From contig NC_089823.1 of assembly GCF_035046505.1 (NCBI RefSeq), positions 38,364,388 through 38,428,387 of the forward strand: a DNA stretch of 64,000 bases. The letters run 5' to 3'. Under the pieces are notes generated by a model, which was not told the origin of the DNA, did no database searches, and saw nothing but the letters and a program-made list of their open reading frames with translations. This stretch comes from Tiliqua scincoides. Lineage: Eukaryota; Chordata; Lepidosauria; Squamata; Scincidae. Each line of letters begins with the position of its first letter. The first letter of the stretch is position 1. Below are positions 43,619 through 54,138 of this stretch, piece after piece. The translations under genes and the position numbers were made by a program.

Positions 43619-43889
43619 CAGTGGTGTCACTAGGGTTGGTGTCACCCGGTGTTGCAGTGTCACTCCCAAGGACTGCATCTGCCCCAGAACTTTTGATGTG
43701 CTTGATCTGCCTGGCAGGCCATCTCCCATCCTTCTATCTCCCATCCTCCCATTCACCTGGCCTTGTGGAGAACCAACGATGGAGACCAGGCCAACTGGGA
43801 TTGCCAGATATGCCACTAGGTTGTATTGCACAAATGTCACTCCCTGATGGTGTCAACTAGGTCTGCACCCTCCCCCGGTGACATCACTG
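43619..43889 (+). mobile_element. hAT element, CAGTGGTGTCACTAGGG family, short form
   Basis: Perfect 8-bp duplication CATGGGTA on both sides (43,611-43,618 and 43,890-43,897). Termini CAGTGGTGTCACTAGGG and CCCGGTGACATCACTG. 271 bp, no coding capacity. Confidence 0.92.
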
Positions 43890-43905
43890 CATGGGTATAC
43901 AATCA

Positions 43906-44134
43906 TATGGAGGAAAAATCCATTACGGGGTACAAGCCATGATGTGTATGCGCAACCTCCTGATTTTAGAAATGGGCTATGTCAGAAGGCCAGATGCAAG
44001 GGAGGGCACCAGGATGAGGTCTCTTGTTATTTGGTGTGCTCTCTGGGGCATTTGGTGGGCCGTTGTGAGATACAGGAAGCTGGATTAGATGGACCTATGA
44101 CCTGATCCAGTGGGGCTGTTCTTATGTTCTTATG
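43906..44134 (+). mobile_element. CR1 LINE 3' end, young copy
   Basis: Starts at the last ORF2 codons (TGGAGGAAAAATCCATTACG), runs through the 3' UTR and ends TTCTTATGTTCTTATG. It lies 16 bp from the hAT at 43,619. Confidence 0.88.
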
Positions 44135-44543
44135 GAGTAAAACTAGCAGATGCTCATTTGTACACATCACAATTCAGCTGCCATTTCTGTGCAATTCAGC
44201 CATCATAATGTCTAGACTTGCCTTTCTCCATTGTAAACTGGTGCTTTAAATTCTGAAAGGGTTGGGAAGTTCAATTGTAGTTTGCAGGGCCAGCCCTTGC
44301 TTGAGTCAGTGAGTTGTTGCCGTCTCCTGATATAGAGTATGCATGTGTGCCACCTATCCTTTCTCCACTCCTGTCATGGCTTCTGCTATTTCAGCAACTC
44401 CTCCTACTTCTCCTTAAAATGTCACTGTCATAAAGCCCAATTAGGTTTGGGCTGTTAGACAACTCAGTGGACCAGCCCTGGTAGTTTGATAGAGGGCTTT
44501 TGCAGTGATATTGACCTGATTTTTTTTTTAAGTAATAACATTT
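44135..44543. other. no gene seen
   Basis: Unique sequence. Confidence 0.45.
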
Positions 44544-44746
44544 AGGGTGCAATCCTAACCCCTTATGTCAGTGCTTTCCAGCACTGACATAAGGGCAATG
44601 GAGCTCTGAGGTAAGGGAACAAACATTCCCTTACTTTGAGGAGGCCTCTGTGAGTGACACCCAACTGCAGGATGCAGCACATGTCCCATTGGCACCGCTA
44701 TGCCAATGCTGGAAAGCACTGACATAAGGAGTTCGGATTGCACCCT
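44544..44746. repeat. palindromic MITE with AGGGTGCAATCC termini
   Basis: AGGGTGCAATCCTAACC and GGATTGCACCCT ends. Internal arms CTTATGTCAGTGCTTTCC and GGAAAGCACTGACATAAGG are perfect complements. The flanks read TTTA and TTAA, compatible with a TTAA-type target. An uninterrupted relative of 41,326-41,804. Confidence 0.85.
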
Positions 44747-44751
44747 TAATC

Positions 44752-46178
44752 TTTAATAATAATAATAATAACTTTATTTATACCCCATCCTTCTCCCCAA
44801 AGGGATCCAGGGAGGCTTACAACGGGTAAAAACAGATTAAAACATGATTTAGCAAACAGATAAAAACATAATAACACATTAACAGATATCAAAAAACAGT
44901 AGTCAGATAAAAAGTCAGGTAAAAAAGAGTATATAGCAGCAGATCATAAGGAATCAGGCCAGTAAAAAATGTAGAAAAGATGTTTAAAACGCCATGAACT
45001 CAGAAGGCTCGTTTAAACAGAAGGGTCTTCAGGCCTCCCGGAAAGTCTCAAGTCAAGGGGAAGGGAGTTCCATAACGTTGGTGCCACTACTGAGAAGGCC
45101 CTATTTCTTGCCACCACCCCACGTACCTCCCTAGGCGGCGGCACTTGTAAAAAGGCCTTCTCTGATGACCTAAGAGGATGAGCTGGATTGTATGGAAGTA
45201 GGTGACCTCTAACATACCCTGGCCCAGAGCAGTATAGGGCTTTAAAGGTCAAAACCAGTACCTTGAATTGGGCCCAGAAACGAATGGGCAGCCAATGTAG
45301 CCCCTTGAGAAGCGGGCTGACAGAGTCAAACTGCCTACCTCCAGTAACCACACGGGCCGCCGCATTCTGCACTAATTGCAGTTTCCGAACCGTCTACAGG
45401 GGCATTCCAACATACAGCGCATTACAATAATCTTACCTCATGGCATGGATCACCGTGGCCAGGTCGGCACGATCCAAGTACGGCCGCAGCTGGCGCACCA
45501 GCCAAAGCTGAGCGAAGGCTCCCCTAGCCACAGCTGCTACCTGGGAATCCAGGAGCAGCTGCGAGTCCAGGTGGACCCCCAAGCTGCAGACCTGCTCCTT
45601 CAGAGGGAGTGCAACCCCATTCAGCGCAAGCCGATAGTCCAGCACCTGCATCGAGGATTTCTGAACCAGGAGAGCCTCTGTCTTATCTGGATTTAATTTC
45701 AGCTTGTTAGCCCCCATCCAGATCCTCACTGCTTCCAGACAGCGTTCCAGGCTCTCAACCACCACCCTGGAGTCTGGAGGAAAGGAGAGATAGAGCTGGG
45801 TGTCATCAGCATATTGATGACACCCCACTCCAAACCCCCGGATGACCTCTCCCAGCGGTTTCATGTAGATATTAAATAGCATGGGGGACAGAATTGAACC
45901 CTGCGGCACCCCGCACCTCAAAGGCCAGGGTGTTGAACAGGCATCCCCCAGCACCACCATCTGGGACCGACCCTCCAAGTAGGAGCGGAACCACCGCAAA
46001 ACAGTGCCACCAACTCCCAACTCGGCCAATCGGCCCAGAAGGATACCATGGTCGATGGTATCGAAAGCCGCTGAGAGGTCCAGCAGGACCAACAGGGACA
46101 CACTCCCCCTGTCCAGTCCCCGGCATAGGTCATCCACCAAGGCGACCAAGGCAGTTTCCATCCCAAAGCCCAGCCTTT
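44752..46178 (-). mobile_element. 5'-truncated L2 LINE
   Basis: Minus-strand L2 with the second half of the RT frame, a 3' UTR (45,012-44,780) and a TTA-repeat tail (44,752-44,770). The 5' truncation is near 46,178, upstream of the RT active site, so endonuclease and ORF1 are missing. Confidence 0.9.
45013..46161 (-). pseudogene. L2 reverse transcriptase, C-terminal part, with two in-frame stops
   Basis: The 242-codon frame (46,161-45,433) carries RT motif A LDLSAAFDTIDH (residues ~28-38), motif B CGVPQGSILSPMLFNIYM (~83-100) and the catalytic YADD (~117-120), followed by LNPDKTEALL. The same frame continues after two stops (TAA at 45,433-45,435 and TAG about 40 bases on, with DYCNALYVGMPL between them) into QNAAARVVTGG, LHWLPI and FSVVAPTLWNSLP, the conserved L2 C-terminus. 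No frameshift separates the parts. L2 is implied by the YADD-QLYL and LHWLP signatures, which differ from the FADD of CR1. Confidence 0.9.
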
Positions 46179-46975
46179 AAACAAAATCATGACAGGTAGA
46201 AAAAGAAAAACAATGCATTCTTTTATTATTGCGAAAGCATGTACTTTTTCTACAGTGTTTCTTTTCTTTTCCTTGAAATAGCTTTCATTCATGCTTTGCA
46301 AAAACAGACACCTAGAATTGGACTTCTCTGCCTTTGTCAAACAGTTCACAATTTTCTGGCAAAACTGAAAAAAGTGACCTGCCAAGTCTTCATTTTACAT
46401 CACAGACCAATCAGTTCCTACAGTTTTCAAGAAAAGGTATGCACAAAGGGACTGTCCATCAGAACAACCATCATGATTGGCTGTGACACTGCACAATCTT
46501 TGCCCCCAGCTGGAGAGAGGAGAGTAATAAGCCCCTTTGTATCCATTAGTCAATTATTCACCTTTGAAGAGTCAGTCAAAGACCATATGCAAATCCCCAA
46601 TTCCTTAATGGCTCATCAGAGGTGAATAATAATTCATTTTTGACCTCTAATTTCATCTTCCCTTCAAAATATTAGGTTTTTTGGAAGTTGGTTTTTTTTC
46701 CCCTTTTTTCTTTTTTGCAAAAAGAAAACTATACACTTCTCATATTCGTGGCTAAATGTGAGCGCAAGTATCTAGTATTTTTACTGAACTATTCAGAACA
46801 AAGTAAGAATGTAGCTACTAGGCAGATTCAGTTCTATCTTGTCTGGAGGGGGAAAATTTTCACAAAGCATAAGAACATGATAATGGCTGTAGTCTTTGGT
46901 ATAAAATGATTGGCTAAAGGGGGATTTAGAATTTGAAGAACTGTGAATCAAGGAGGCCCAGGTGTATTGAACAGT
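46179..46975. other. repeat-free island, candidate conserved non-coding DNA
   Basis: No repeat or coding signal. Around 46,460-46,700 are transcription-factor-like words: a GATTGGCTG (CCAAT-box-like), CATATGCAAATCCCC (POU octamer ATGCAAAT) and several TAAT/ATTA cores. These are suggestive only. Confidence 0.3.

Positions 46976-47029
<54 letters not shown>
46976..47029. repeat. (GA)n microsatellite
   Basis: About 27 uninterrupted AG/GA dinucleotides, followed by two copies of GAATTTTTTTGTGTAT. Confidence 0.97.
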
Positions 47030-47032
<3 letters not shown>

Positions 47033-47066
47033 TTTTTGTGTATGGAGAATTTTTTTGTGTATTTTT

Positions 47067-47117
47067 TTGTATCAGAGACTGTCAGCTTGAGGATCTCACT
47101 GACAGTCTCTGATACAA
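47067..47117. repeat. perfect 19-bp hairpin
   Basis: TTGTATCAGAGACTGTCAG (47,067-47,085), a 13-base loop, then the exact reverse complement (47,099-47,117). It lies just downstream of the GA tract and outside any recognised transposon. Confidence 0.9.
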
Positions 47118-47970
47118 TTTATATTTATACATGTCTTCTGAATTCCTGCATTTATTAAATGTGTAGTTGTATATATTTGTGGATGATGAGATGATGGTGA
47201 TGATGCTACATGATGCTTTTCATAAAAGGAGAGGATAAGAGGCTCAAAGGGTACTAAATTCTATGAAAGGAAAACAACAGAAGAAGGGAAGTGAAGGTAG
47301 GGATAAACCAGGCAAGAATATGTGATGATTTCATTCAGATTTACTTAGGCTTAGTGACAAGAGAGCAAGGAGAGTTGGGGCAAAAGCTTCGTGGAAAAAA
47401 AGCTCCAGGGAATTCAAACTGCTAGAATTCAGGTATTTCAGATGAAATGAACTGAAGATCAGGTTAAGCTATCTTTTCGTCAAAATGTCTTAATGCACTG
47501 GCATTTCCAGGAGCCTGGGACTTGTGACTGTGGGTGGCTCAGTTTGAGTTATTTATTTTCTACACTGGCAAATTTTGAGCCTCCGGTGATTCTTAGGAAA
47601 GAGCATATGTATGGCGTATAAACATGGTTATGGTTATTTGTGAAAAGCATGTGCACATTGCAAATATTTCACTTGCAGTTCTACAAAAAAATAAAGCATT
47701 AAGCAGGATGGAATTGTATCCAAAGTGGCCTTGCATTACTGGAAAGGCACTTCTGCTTGCACAGGGTGGAATTCCCCAATTTTGAATACCTCCATCCTGC
47801 TGTAACTTTCCCATTCCTCATTTCTGCACCATACTGAAGGGTCTGCCAACCTTCAAACTATCCGGGGAGCTGCAGTGAAAGGCAGGGTGGGAAAGCCCTA
47901 CATCTTGTATTATTACATTGAATGAGAAAGTGACAATTAATTTCATTTCATTCAGGGCTGGCTTTTGGTT
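47118..47970. other. no gene seen
   Basis: Unique AT-rich sequence with a small GATGATGATG tract at 47,181-47,203. Confidence 0.45.
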
Positions 47971-47986
47971 GTGTGTGTGAGTGAGT

Positions 47987-48049
<63 letters not shown>
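47971..48049. repeat. (TG)n(TGAG)n(GA)n compound microsatellite
   Basis: GTGTGTGTGA, then GTGAGTGAGTGAG, then about 28 GA units, a second GA tract 1 kb from the first. Confidence 0.97.
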
Positions 48050-48051
<2 letters not shown>

Positions 48052-48188
48052 GACTGAACATTATTCAATGAATTCACTGTATTTATAGTGTATGTACATA
48101 CTTTTGAAACTATACTTACATGCATACATTCTTATTATTATATATTTTTTATTTTTGGAATTCTGCAAAAGTGACAAGCTAAATAGCT

Positions 48189-48280
48189 TAAGGCTGCAAT
48201 CCTAACCTCACTTTCCTGGGAGTAAGACCCACTGAACACAATAGGACTTCTAAGTAAACCTGGTTAGGATTGTGCCCTTA
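48189..48280 (+). repeat. ~90-bp MITE flanked by TTAA
   Basis: GGCTGCAATCCTAACC to GGTTAGGATTGTGCCC, with exact TTAA on both sides. This copy best shows the target site of the family. Confidence 0.85.
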
Positions 48281-48484
48281 ATCAATGATATGAAGCCTGA
48301 ATATTGTAAGGTTAGGTGTTTAAGTCCAACAGACACACATGATTCTACAGTGGAACAATAGCCAGAAGATTTGATTTATGAAGCCCCAGTTTGAGTCTTA
48401 CATGTACCATGAATTCACGACCAGCATAAATTTCATGGGGCTTACTCCAGGAATCTTAGGATTGCAACATAGGTGTCATTAACC

Positions 48485-48560
48485 AAGCTACTCAGCCTTA
48501 CCTATAACATTAGGATGACAGTACTTATACACCTCACTGGGCTGTTGTAAATATATCAAT
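48485..48560 (+). mobile_element. tRNA-SINE body fragment
   Basis: CTCAGCCTTACCTATAACAT and CACCTCACTGGGCTGTTGTA match the 3' body of the SINE at 14,590. The head is missing. Confidence 0.5.
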
Positions 48561-50200
48561 AGTGATTAGTTGCAGTAGTGACATCGCCGGAACCACTCCC
48601 ATGACTTCCAGTGGATCCCCAGCCCAGATCAATTGGAAAACAGTCAACTTGGCTGAAATAAAACTTAAGAAACACTCAGGTGAATTCACTCATGCAAAGG
48701 CTATTCTGCATCTAACCACCAACTCGACCAAATTGTCTCATGGGTGGAAAGCTGCTGCTGCCGCCGCTGCCTCTTCTTCCACTTCTTCAGTATTTGTCCT
48801 GTATGGTGGCAGGGTCTGCTATTCTGGATCAGAATTGCCATTTCTCTCAGTCCAGGACTTGGTCCGGGTGTAGGCATGAGATTTTCATGTCACCATGCAA
48901 CCCATCAAAGCAGCACTGCTTCAGTCGGCCCTCTGGTCGTTTGCTGTTGTCCTCCAAATGAAGACCCTTCTGCGCCAGCATATTGTCAATGGCGTAGAAA
49001 GGCTCTCCTAAAAACTAATTTTAAAATGTCGCTCCCTTCGGTCAATCAGTGCTGTTGCTTATCAAAGATGTTCATCAATTGATCCGAATAGCATTTTCCA
49101 TTTTTGCTACAGCCTCGCATTATTGACTCATGCTTAGTTTGTCATCCATTATCATTCCTCAGTTCTCTCCAGCAGCCTGTAGCCTCGCAGATTAATTATA
49201 CTGAAAGTATTCTTTTAGTGAATGCAATTTGCCTCACATTTCCAATTAACCTTAATGGAAGTTGCTTGCTTGATACCGAATATTTGCCTTTTAATATTTC
49301 TTGAGAGTGTCATTTTTGTCAATTTGATATTTTGTCCCGTGCTTTGTAATGTTTACCACAGGGTGTATTATTAATATTTTGTTAAACTTTTTCGATAATA
49401 TTTGCTCTGGGTCCTTTGTTACCCAGCATTGTTTCAATGAGAAATGAGTATTAACACATGCTCACAGTATCACATGGTCCAACATCTCATTTAATACATG
49501 TCATCGCTTTGAAGTTTACGCTCAACCAGTGGGATCGAGATGCTTATTTTCCCCCAGAAATGATTGATTTGCTCTTGATGAAAGTTTATGAGAAATCCTA
49601 AGACTCCAGGGGTTGTTCTGTTGACAGTTAATGTGGCTGCAGATGGATTAAAATAAAGCATTGTTCTATTTTTTTTCCTGGAAGCACTGAGAATCAGAGA
49701 CACTTTCACAGTCCTTCTTTTCCCCAAAAACTATGCAATCGAAATGAGATACACAACTTAAAAGTGGCTGATTATTAGATGTAATGCCATGTGAGACTTT
49801 GCATATGATTGACATAGTCTATGGTTTGATAAGATTAGGAAAAAAATCTCCAGAGATAATCGCTCATAATGAATCATTTATTATGTATATCTCTTAATTC
49901 TAACAGGGTTAAGGATGAGTGAGCATGAAAGCCAGGGGCAGAGCTTTCTACATCCCATAAATACTTCTTGCAGATATTTATAAGTGTCCCAATGAATTAG
50001 CACAGAGGAAAAAAAAATGGATCAAGGACACACATGGCTCACTTTTCATTAATCCTACAACAGAAAGAATTTGGGTGATCCTCAGGCCCCCAAATCAGAG
50101 ATTCTCTAATTCTTCTGAATGTTGGGGACACTATCAAGGAAAGCCAGGGGTAGAAGAACTGAACAACACTAATGAAAGGGACAAGGTCTCCAGGATAAAT
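48561..50200. other. repeat-free island; candidate conserved non-coding DNA at 49,000-49,900
   Basis: 48,744-48,790 is CTG/CCG-rich and gives an alanine-run frame (48,562-48,873) that I reject as a gene. From 49.0 to 49.9 kb the sequence is high-complexity and AT-rich with no transposon words, the longest such stretch here. No splice-bounded exon is visible. Confidence 0.35.
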
Positions 50201-50350
50201 GGTTGGTTGGCAACCTTCAGTCTTGAAAGACTATGGTATAAGCCTACAGCACCTGGTATTCCCAAGCAGTCTCCCATCCAAGTACTAACCAGGCCTGACC
50301 CTGCTTAGCTTCTGAGATCAGACAAGATCAGGCATGTGCAGGGTAACAGT
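50201..50350 (-). mobile_element. 5S rRNA-derived SINE, copy 3
   Basis: Reverse complement of the other copies: tail GGTTGGTTGGCAACCTTCAG first, then the 5S head ending in GGCATGTGCAGGGTAACAG. It is more diverged than the copies at 37.7 and 42.7 kb. No clear target duplication. Confidence 0.9.
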
Positions 50351-50423
50351 CGCTACAGGACAAATATGTGACTTATTTGTTCTGGCAGGCCCTAGATGCC
50401 TCACCTTTGCCTGTGTTCTAATG

Positions 50424-51047
50424 CAGGGATGTCAAAAATAAGGCCTTGAGCTGGATGTGGTCTATGGAAGCTCTTTAACCAGCCTTTGCCTCTCCCAGAA
50501 CCACCATCAGTTGCTGAGCTGTGCTGAGGGGTCACTGCTGAAAGGGCAGCCTGCGTGATAAATTGGGCTCTCCCAAATCTTGGAAATATGATCAAGATTT
50601 GCATATTTTCCTCTTCTGTCATTTGCAGCTAATGAGTTCCTAAGTGAGAAAACTGCGTATGTCTTGTCATCAGCTGCTTAATGATGTCATGAGAACATAA
50701 GAACAGCCCCACTGGATCAGGCCATAGGCCCATCTAGTCCAGCTTCCTGTATTTCACAGTGGCCCACCAAATGCCTAAGGGAGCACAAAAGACAACAAGA
50801 GACCTGCATCCTGGTGCCCTCCCTTGCACTGGCATTCTGACATAGCCCTTTTCTAGAATCAGGAGGCTGCACATACACATCATGGCTTGTAACCCGTAAT
50901 GGATTTTTCCTCCAGAAACTTGTCCAATCCCCTTTTAAAGGCATCCAGGCCAGATGCCATCACCACATTACTTCTTGCTTAGTGATATCACTTCCAGCCC
51001 TCAGCTTGCTATTCGGCCCGCTGTATGAAATGAGTTTGACAAACCTG
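50424..51047. mobile_element. hAT element split by a CR1 3' end
   Basis: Perfect 8-bp duplication TTCTAATG (50,416-50,423 and 51,048-51,055). Ends CAGGGATGTCAAA and TTTGACAAACCTG. The CR1 at 50,692 lies in the middle. Confidence 0.92.
50692..50970 (-). mobile_element. CR1 LINE 3' end nested in hAT
   Basis: Octamer tail AGAACATAAGAAC, full 3' UTR, then the last ~25 ORF2 codons. GCTTAATGATGTCA (50,676-50,689) and GCTTAGTGATATCA (50,977-50,990) flank it and may be a 14-bp duplication with two differences. Confidence 0.88.
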
Positions 51048-51055
51048 TTCTAATG

Positions 51056-52126
51056 ACTCTGCTTACAAAAAAATTTACTCCAGGGGTGAAATTCAGTGTG
51101 GTTTTGAGTAGACTGGGTCTACCTGCTTATTATTTTGGGGTCCCAAATACTAAATCTGTTACGTATGTTAGATTAGCAGAGAACAAAATTGTTTTTTAAA
51201 ATTACGTTCCAGGTTTGTTTTTTAAAAAATTGAATTGTATATGTGTGTGTCTTGGGTGCTTAATGCTAAATAATGATCTGCAGCAATAACTAATTTTATT
51301 TATTATTATTAACTTATTTCTGCCCTGCCCAGAGGTGTACGCAGAAACCATTTCTGCCCAACATTGCATATTTAAATTTTATTTAAAGATACCACAAGCT
51401 AGGGGAGAGGTGAAAGGGTGGGGGGTTGCCACGAACTGCATCGGAGGAAAGGCCTGTGGTAATCTGCTTCCCTACCCACTCACCTTGTCCCTTCTTTGTG
51501 CAGTCCTTTTAAACTTAAATAGAGCACAGGACCTGCTCCACATTCACTTTTAGTAAGCAAGAAGTAGCTTGATGCAGATCCAGCACACCAGGTTGGAGGG
51601 AGATTCCTGCAGACTCAGGGTGAAAGGGCACCCCTAGCCTGCTGCTTCCCTGCCACCCATTACACTGTTGACATCACAGAAGCAACAGCTCTGCTGCTGT
51701 GCCTGGAGATGCCAGGAACAGACCTGGGGATTTTCAACATACAAGGCAAATGCATTTCCTTTGAGCTATGGCCTTTCGTAATTTCATCACTATTATTATC
51801 ATTTTTCTTGGCTCTGAAACACAATCGTTATTGTGTTCTTTTGATGTCAACACAAAATAAAACACCAATTGGCTTTATCATTAATGAATGCAATGTTTGG
51901 CATCCCTCCTGTATGTGACAGCTTTTTTCCCCCCAAGCTGGAAAGTATGCAACACATGAATGCTTTTGACTGACAGGCGTCTATGAATCCACAACGCTTG
52001 CCTTCATAAACACAGCCTGTTATTTCACAAATTCCCTGGTGGCTTGCAAAGAGGCCTTCACAATGTCCTTGGCATTTGAAGGTGCTGTGCTTGTGTCTGT
52101 GTGTCCATATGACAGTGCCATGTTAT
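51056..52126. other. no gene seen; small L2/MITE-like fragment near 51.3 kb
   Basis: 51,296-51,370 has TTATTTATTATTATTAAC then TTTCTGCCCTGCCCAGAGGTG, words shared with 61,976-62,060. The remainder is unique. Confidence 0.4.
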
Positions 52127-52230
52127 GCAGGGTGACCAGATACAGTGGAGGACAGAATACCTATACCTTTAACCTTTGTACAGAAGAGGGAATTTTGGCA
52201 GGTGCAGCTCAATATGGAAGGGTCTAAATA
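52127..52230. mobile_element. half copy of the palindromic hAT MITE
   Basis: GCAGGGTGACCAGATACAGT, GGAGGACAG and ACCTTTAACC match the left half of 36,170-36,340. The right half has been lost. Confidence 0.65.
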
Positions 52231-52240
52231 GAAGGGAACA

Positions 52241-52338
52241 GAATTTCCCTCAATCCACTCTATCCATCCCATGTACAATTTTATAATGTTTCAATCATGT
52301 CTCCCCTCAAGGTCCTTCTTTCTAGATTGCACTGCTCC
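52241..52338 (-). mobile_element. CR1 LINE fragment
   Basis: CTCTATCCATCCCATGTACA and CAATCATGTCTCCCCTCAAG match the minus-strand CR1 C-terminal coding region. It is old and about 100 bp. Confidence 0.7.
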
Positions 52339-52413
52339 CTGATAAGTGTAAGATAAGTGTATCTCTATGATGCATTTTTTGCCACATTCACATTTTACAT
52401 TTCATATATACAC

Positions 52414-52796
52414 CAGTGAGGGTCCGGGGGGGGGCAAGGGGACATAAGCCCCAGACACCACACCTGTGGGCCCTGTTGGGGCAGAACTGCCTTGCCCACC
52501 TGCGGCACTGCCTCTGCCACCTCCACCCACCATCTGGCACCATTCTGGGGCCAGGCAAAACCTCGTGCTGTGTTTTCAGGCACTCTGAAAGCCTTCAGAG
52601 GTCCCTGGAGCGCCCTTAATAGCACTTCTGGTTTTCGTCGGAAAACCAGAAGTACTGTTAAACGTGCTCCAGGGGCCTTAGAAGGCTTTTGAAGCGCCGA
52701 GCAAAGTCGCGTAAGGTTCCACAGGCTGGGTAAGTATCCTGAGGGGGCAGCATGTTGCGGTCCTGTGTCCCAGGGCAGCACAGGGGTCCGCAACTG
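52414..52796. mobile_element. hAT non-autonomous element (CAGYNGYGGACY family), copy 2
   Basis: Left CAGTGAGGGTCC and right GGTCCGCAACTG termini. Flanks ATATACAC and ACACACAC agree at 6 of 8. An internal hairpin ACTTCTGGTTTTC / GAAAACCAGAAGT (52,624-52,653) corresponds to the hairpin in the 41.4-kb member. Confidence 0.7.
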
Positions 52797-53655
52797 ACAC
52801 ACACCTAAAAAATGTAATGTGAAAATTGGTTCTTACATGGCTGTTGCTTTAGAACTCAGTAATATGAAAGCTTGACAGAACTCATGTTAGGTCTTTGAAG
52901 AAAATATAAGTGCATGCAGCTTACTGCAGAGTCACAATTAGCGATTTTAAGCAATTGTATTTCATCAATCCTTTCTGTATGTCTTTGGATACAATACCTT
53001 TTCCATTCCCTGTTTTACCCCCATTTGGAAGCTGTAAATTTGACACTAGAACCATCAAGTATACAGCTGTAAGTTTCTTTCTAAAGGCTATTTCTTTCTG
53101 GTGATATCACCCAATTTATTTTAAAATGCTCTGATTTTAGTGAATTTAACAGTGTCACAGTGCAGCTAGCATATATTTCATTTTTTTACGATAACAGAAT
53201 TGAGGATCTTTTAATGGCATGCCAATGAAATGACTTATTAGACTTCTATACTCATTATGGTCTTGCTTTTCAAGCAGGAAACACCCACACAATACTAAAG
53301 CCCACATCATTAAAAGCCACTGATCCTGCAATGGGCATGTTTACTGTGCATTAATGAGGACCTCACAACTACCAGGGAGTCTCTCTTGTGCTGCTCCTTT
53401 CATAGACGACCACCTCACCACCACCCCCCCCCCAATGAAAATAAAAATTAATTGAGGAAAAACAGTAACTTTTTTCACTTTGTATTTTACACCCATTCTA
53501 CGAGTAAACAATTGCTATAAGGCTCATCTAGACCACATCTTTATTTATTTATTACAGTTTTATCTTTCCTTTCCAGAGTTCAAACAAGACTTCTTACTAC
53601 CATGGACAGCATGCCAAATATAGCCCCGGGGGGGGGGCAGGGAGGGTAGATCAGG
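52797..53655. other. no gene seen; short L2-like end near 53.55 kb
   Basis: 53,540-53,590 has TTTATTTATTTATTACAG then TTTTATCTTTCC, an L2-like terminus. The rest is unique. Confidence 0.4.
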
Positions 53656-53659
53656 CTTG

Positions 53660-53875
53660 TGCTGCCAACATCCTAACCTCCTTCCCAGACCCGCTACCGC
53701 AGTGTGGGTCAACATGAACCGCGCCAGCTACTTAGCTAGCACAGGTCCAAGTAGACACCCCTGCACCATGGAGGTTTACCCCCATTGCCATACCCAGAGG
53801 AGACCAAGGAGACCATAGGATGCAGCAGTCACCATTTTGGCCCTGCTGCATCAGAAATGGATAAGATTGAGCTGT
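53660..53875. repeat. CAATCCTA-type MITE, decayed
   Basis: GGATGCAGCAGTCACCATTT, GACCCGCTACCGCAGTGTGG and AGCTAGCACAGGTCCAAGTA are the reverse complement of words in the 39,317 element. Ends are diverged. Confidence 0.5.
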
Positions 53876-54138
53876 AAGAATCCCAAATGCTGTTCTTTTT
53901 GTGCAGAAGTAAGGAGATGCTCAGCAATGGCTGCCTGCCATTCAGGAACAGAGTTCAGGAGCCTGAATACCATTCCTTCAAAGGTCAGGAAGGGAGAGGG
54001 GAGAGGATGAAGTTATATAAAGGACGCACCTTCTACAGGTATCACAAAGGGCAAGCCAAAAGTCTGTGGCATCTGGACACTACACTGTCTTCCAGAGTTC
54101 TTTGGCAGTTTTGTGCCTGTATTCCAACAGCTCCACTA

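Noticed and set aside
46976-48049. CRISPR-like or satellite array
   Set aside because: Only two simple GA microsatellites, with no spacer-repeat structure.
48562-49082. Alanine-run protein of 103 aa and overlapping 112-aa frame
   Set aside because: Run comes from a CTG/CCG-rich patch. Three overlapping frames and no splice or homology signal.
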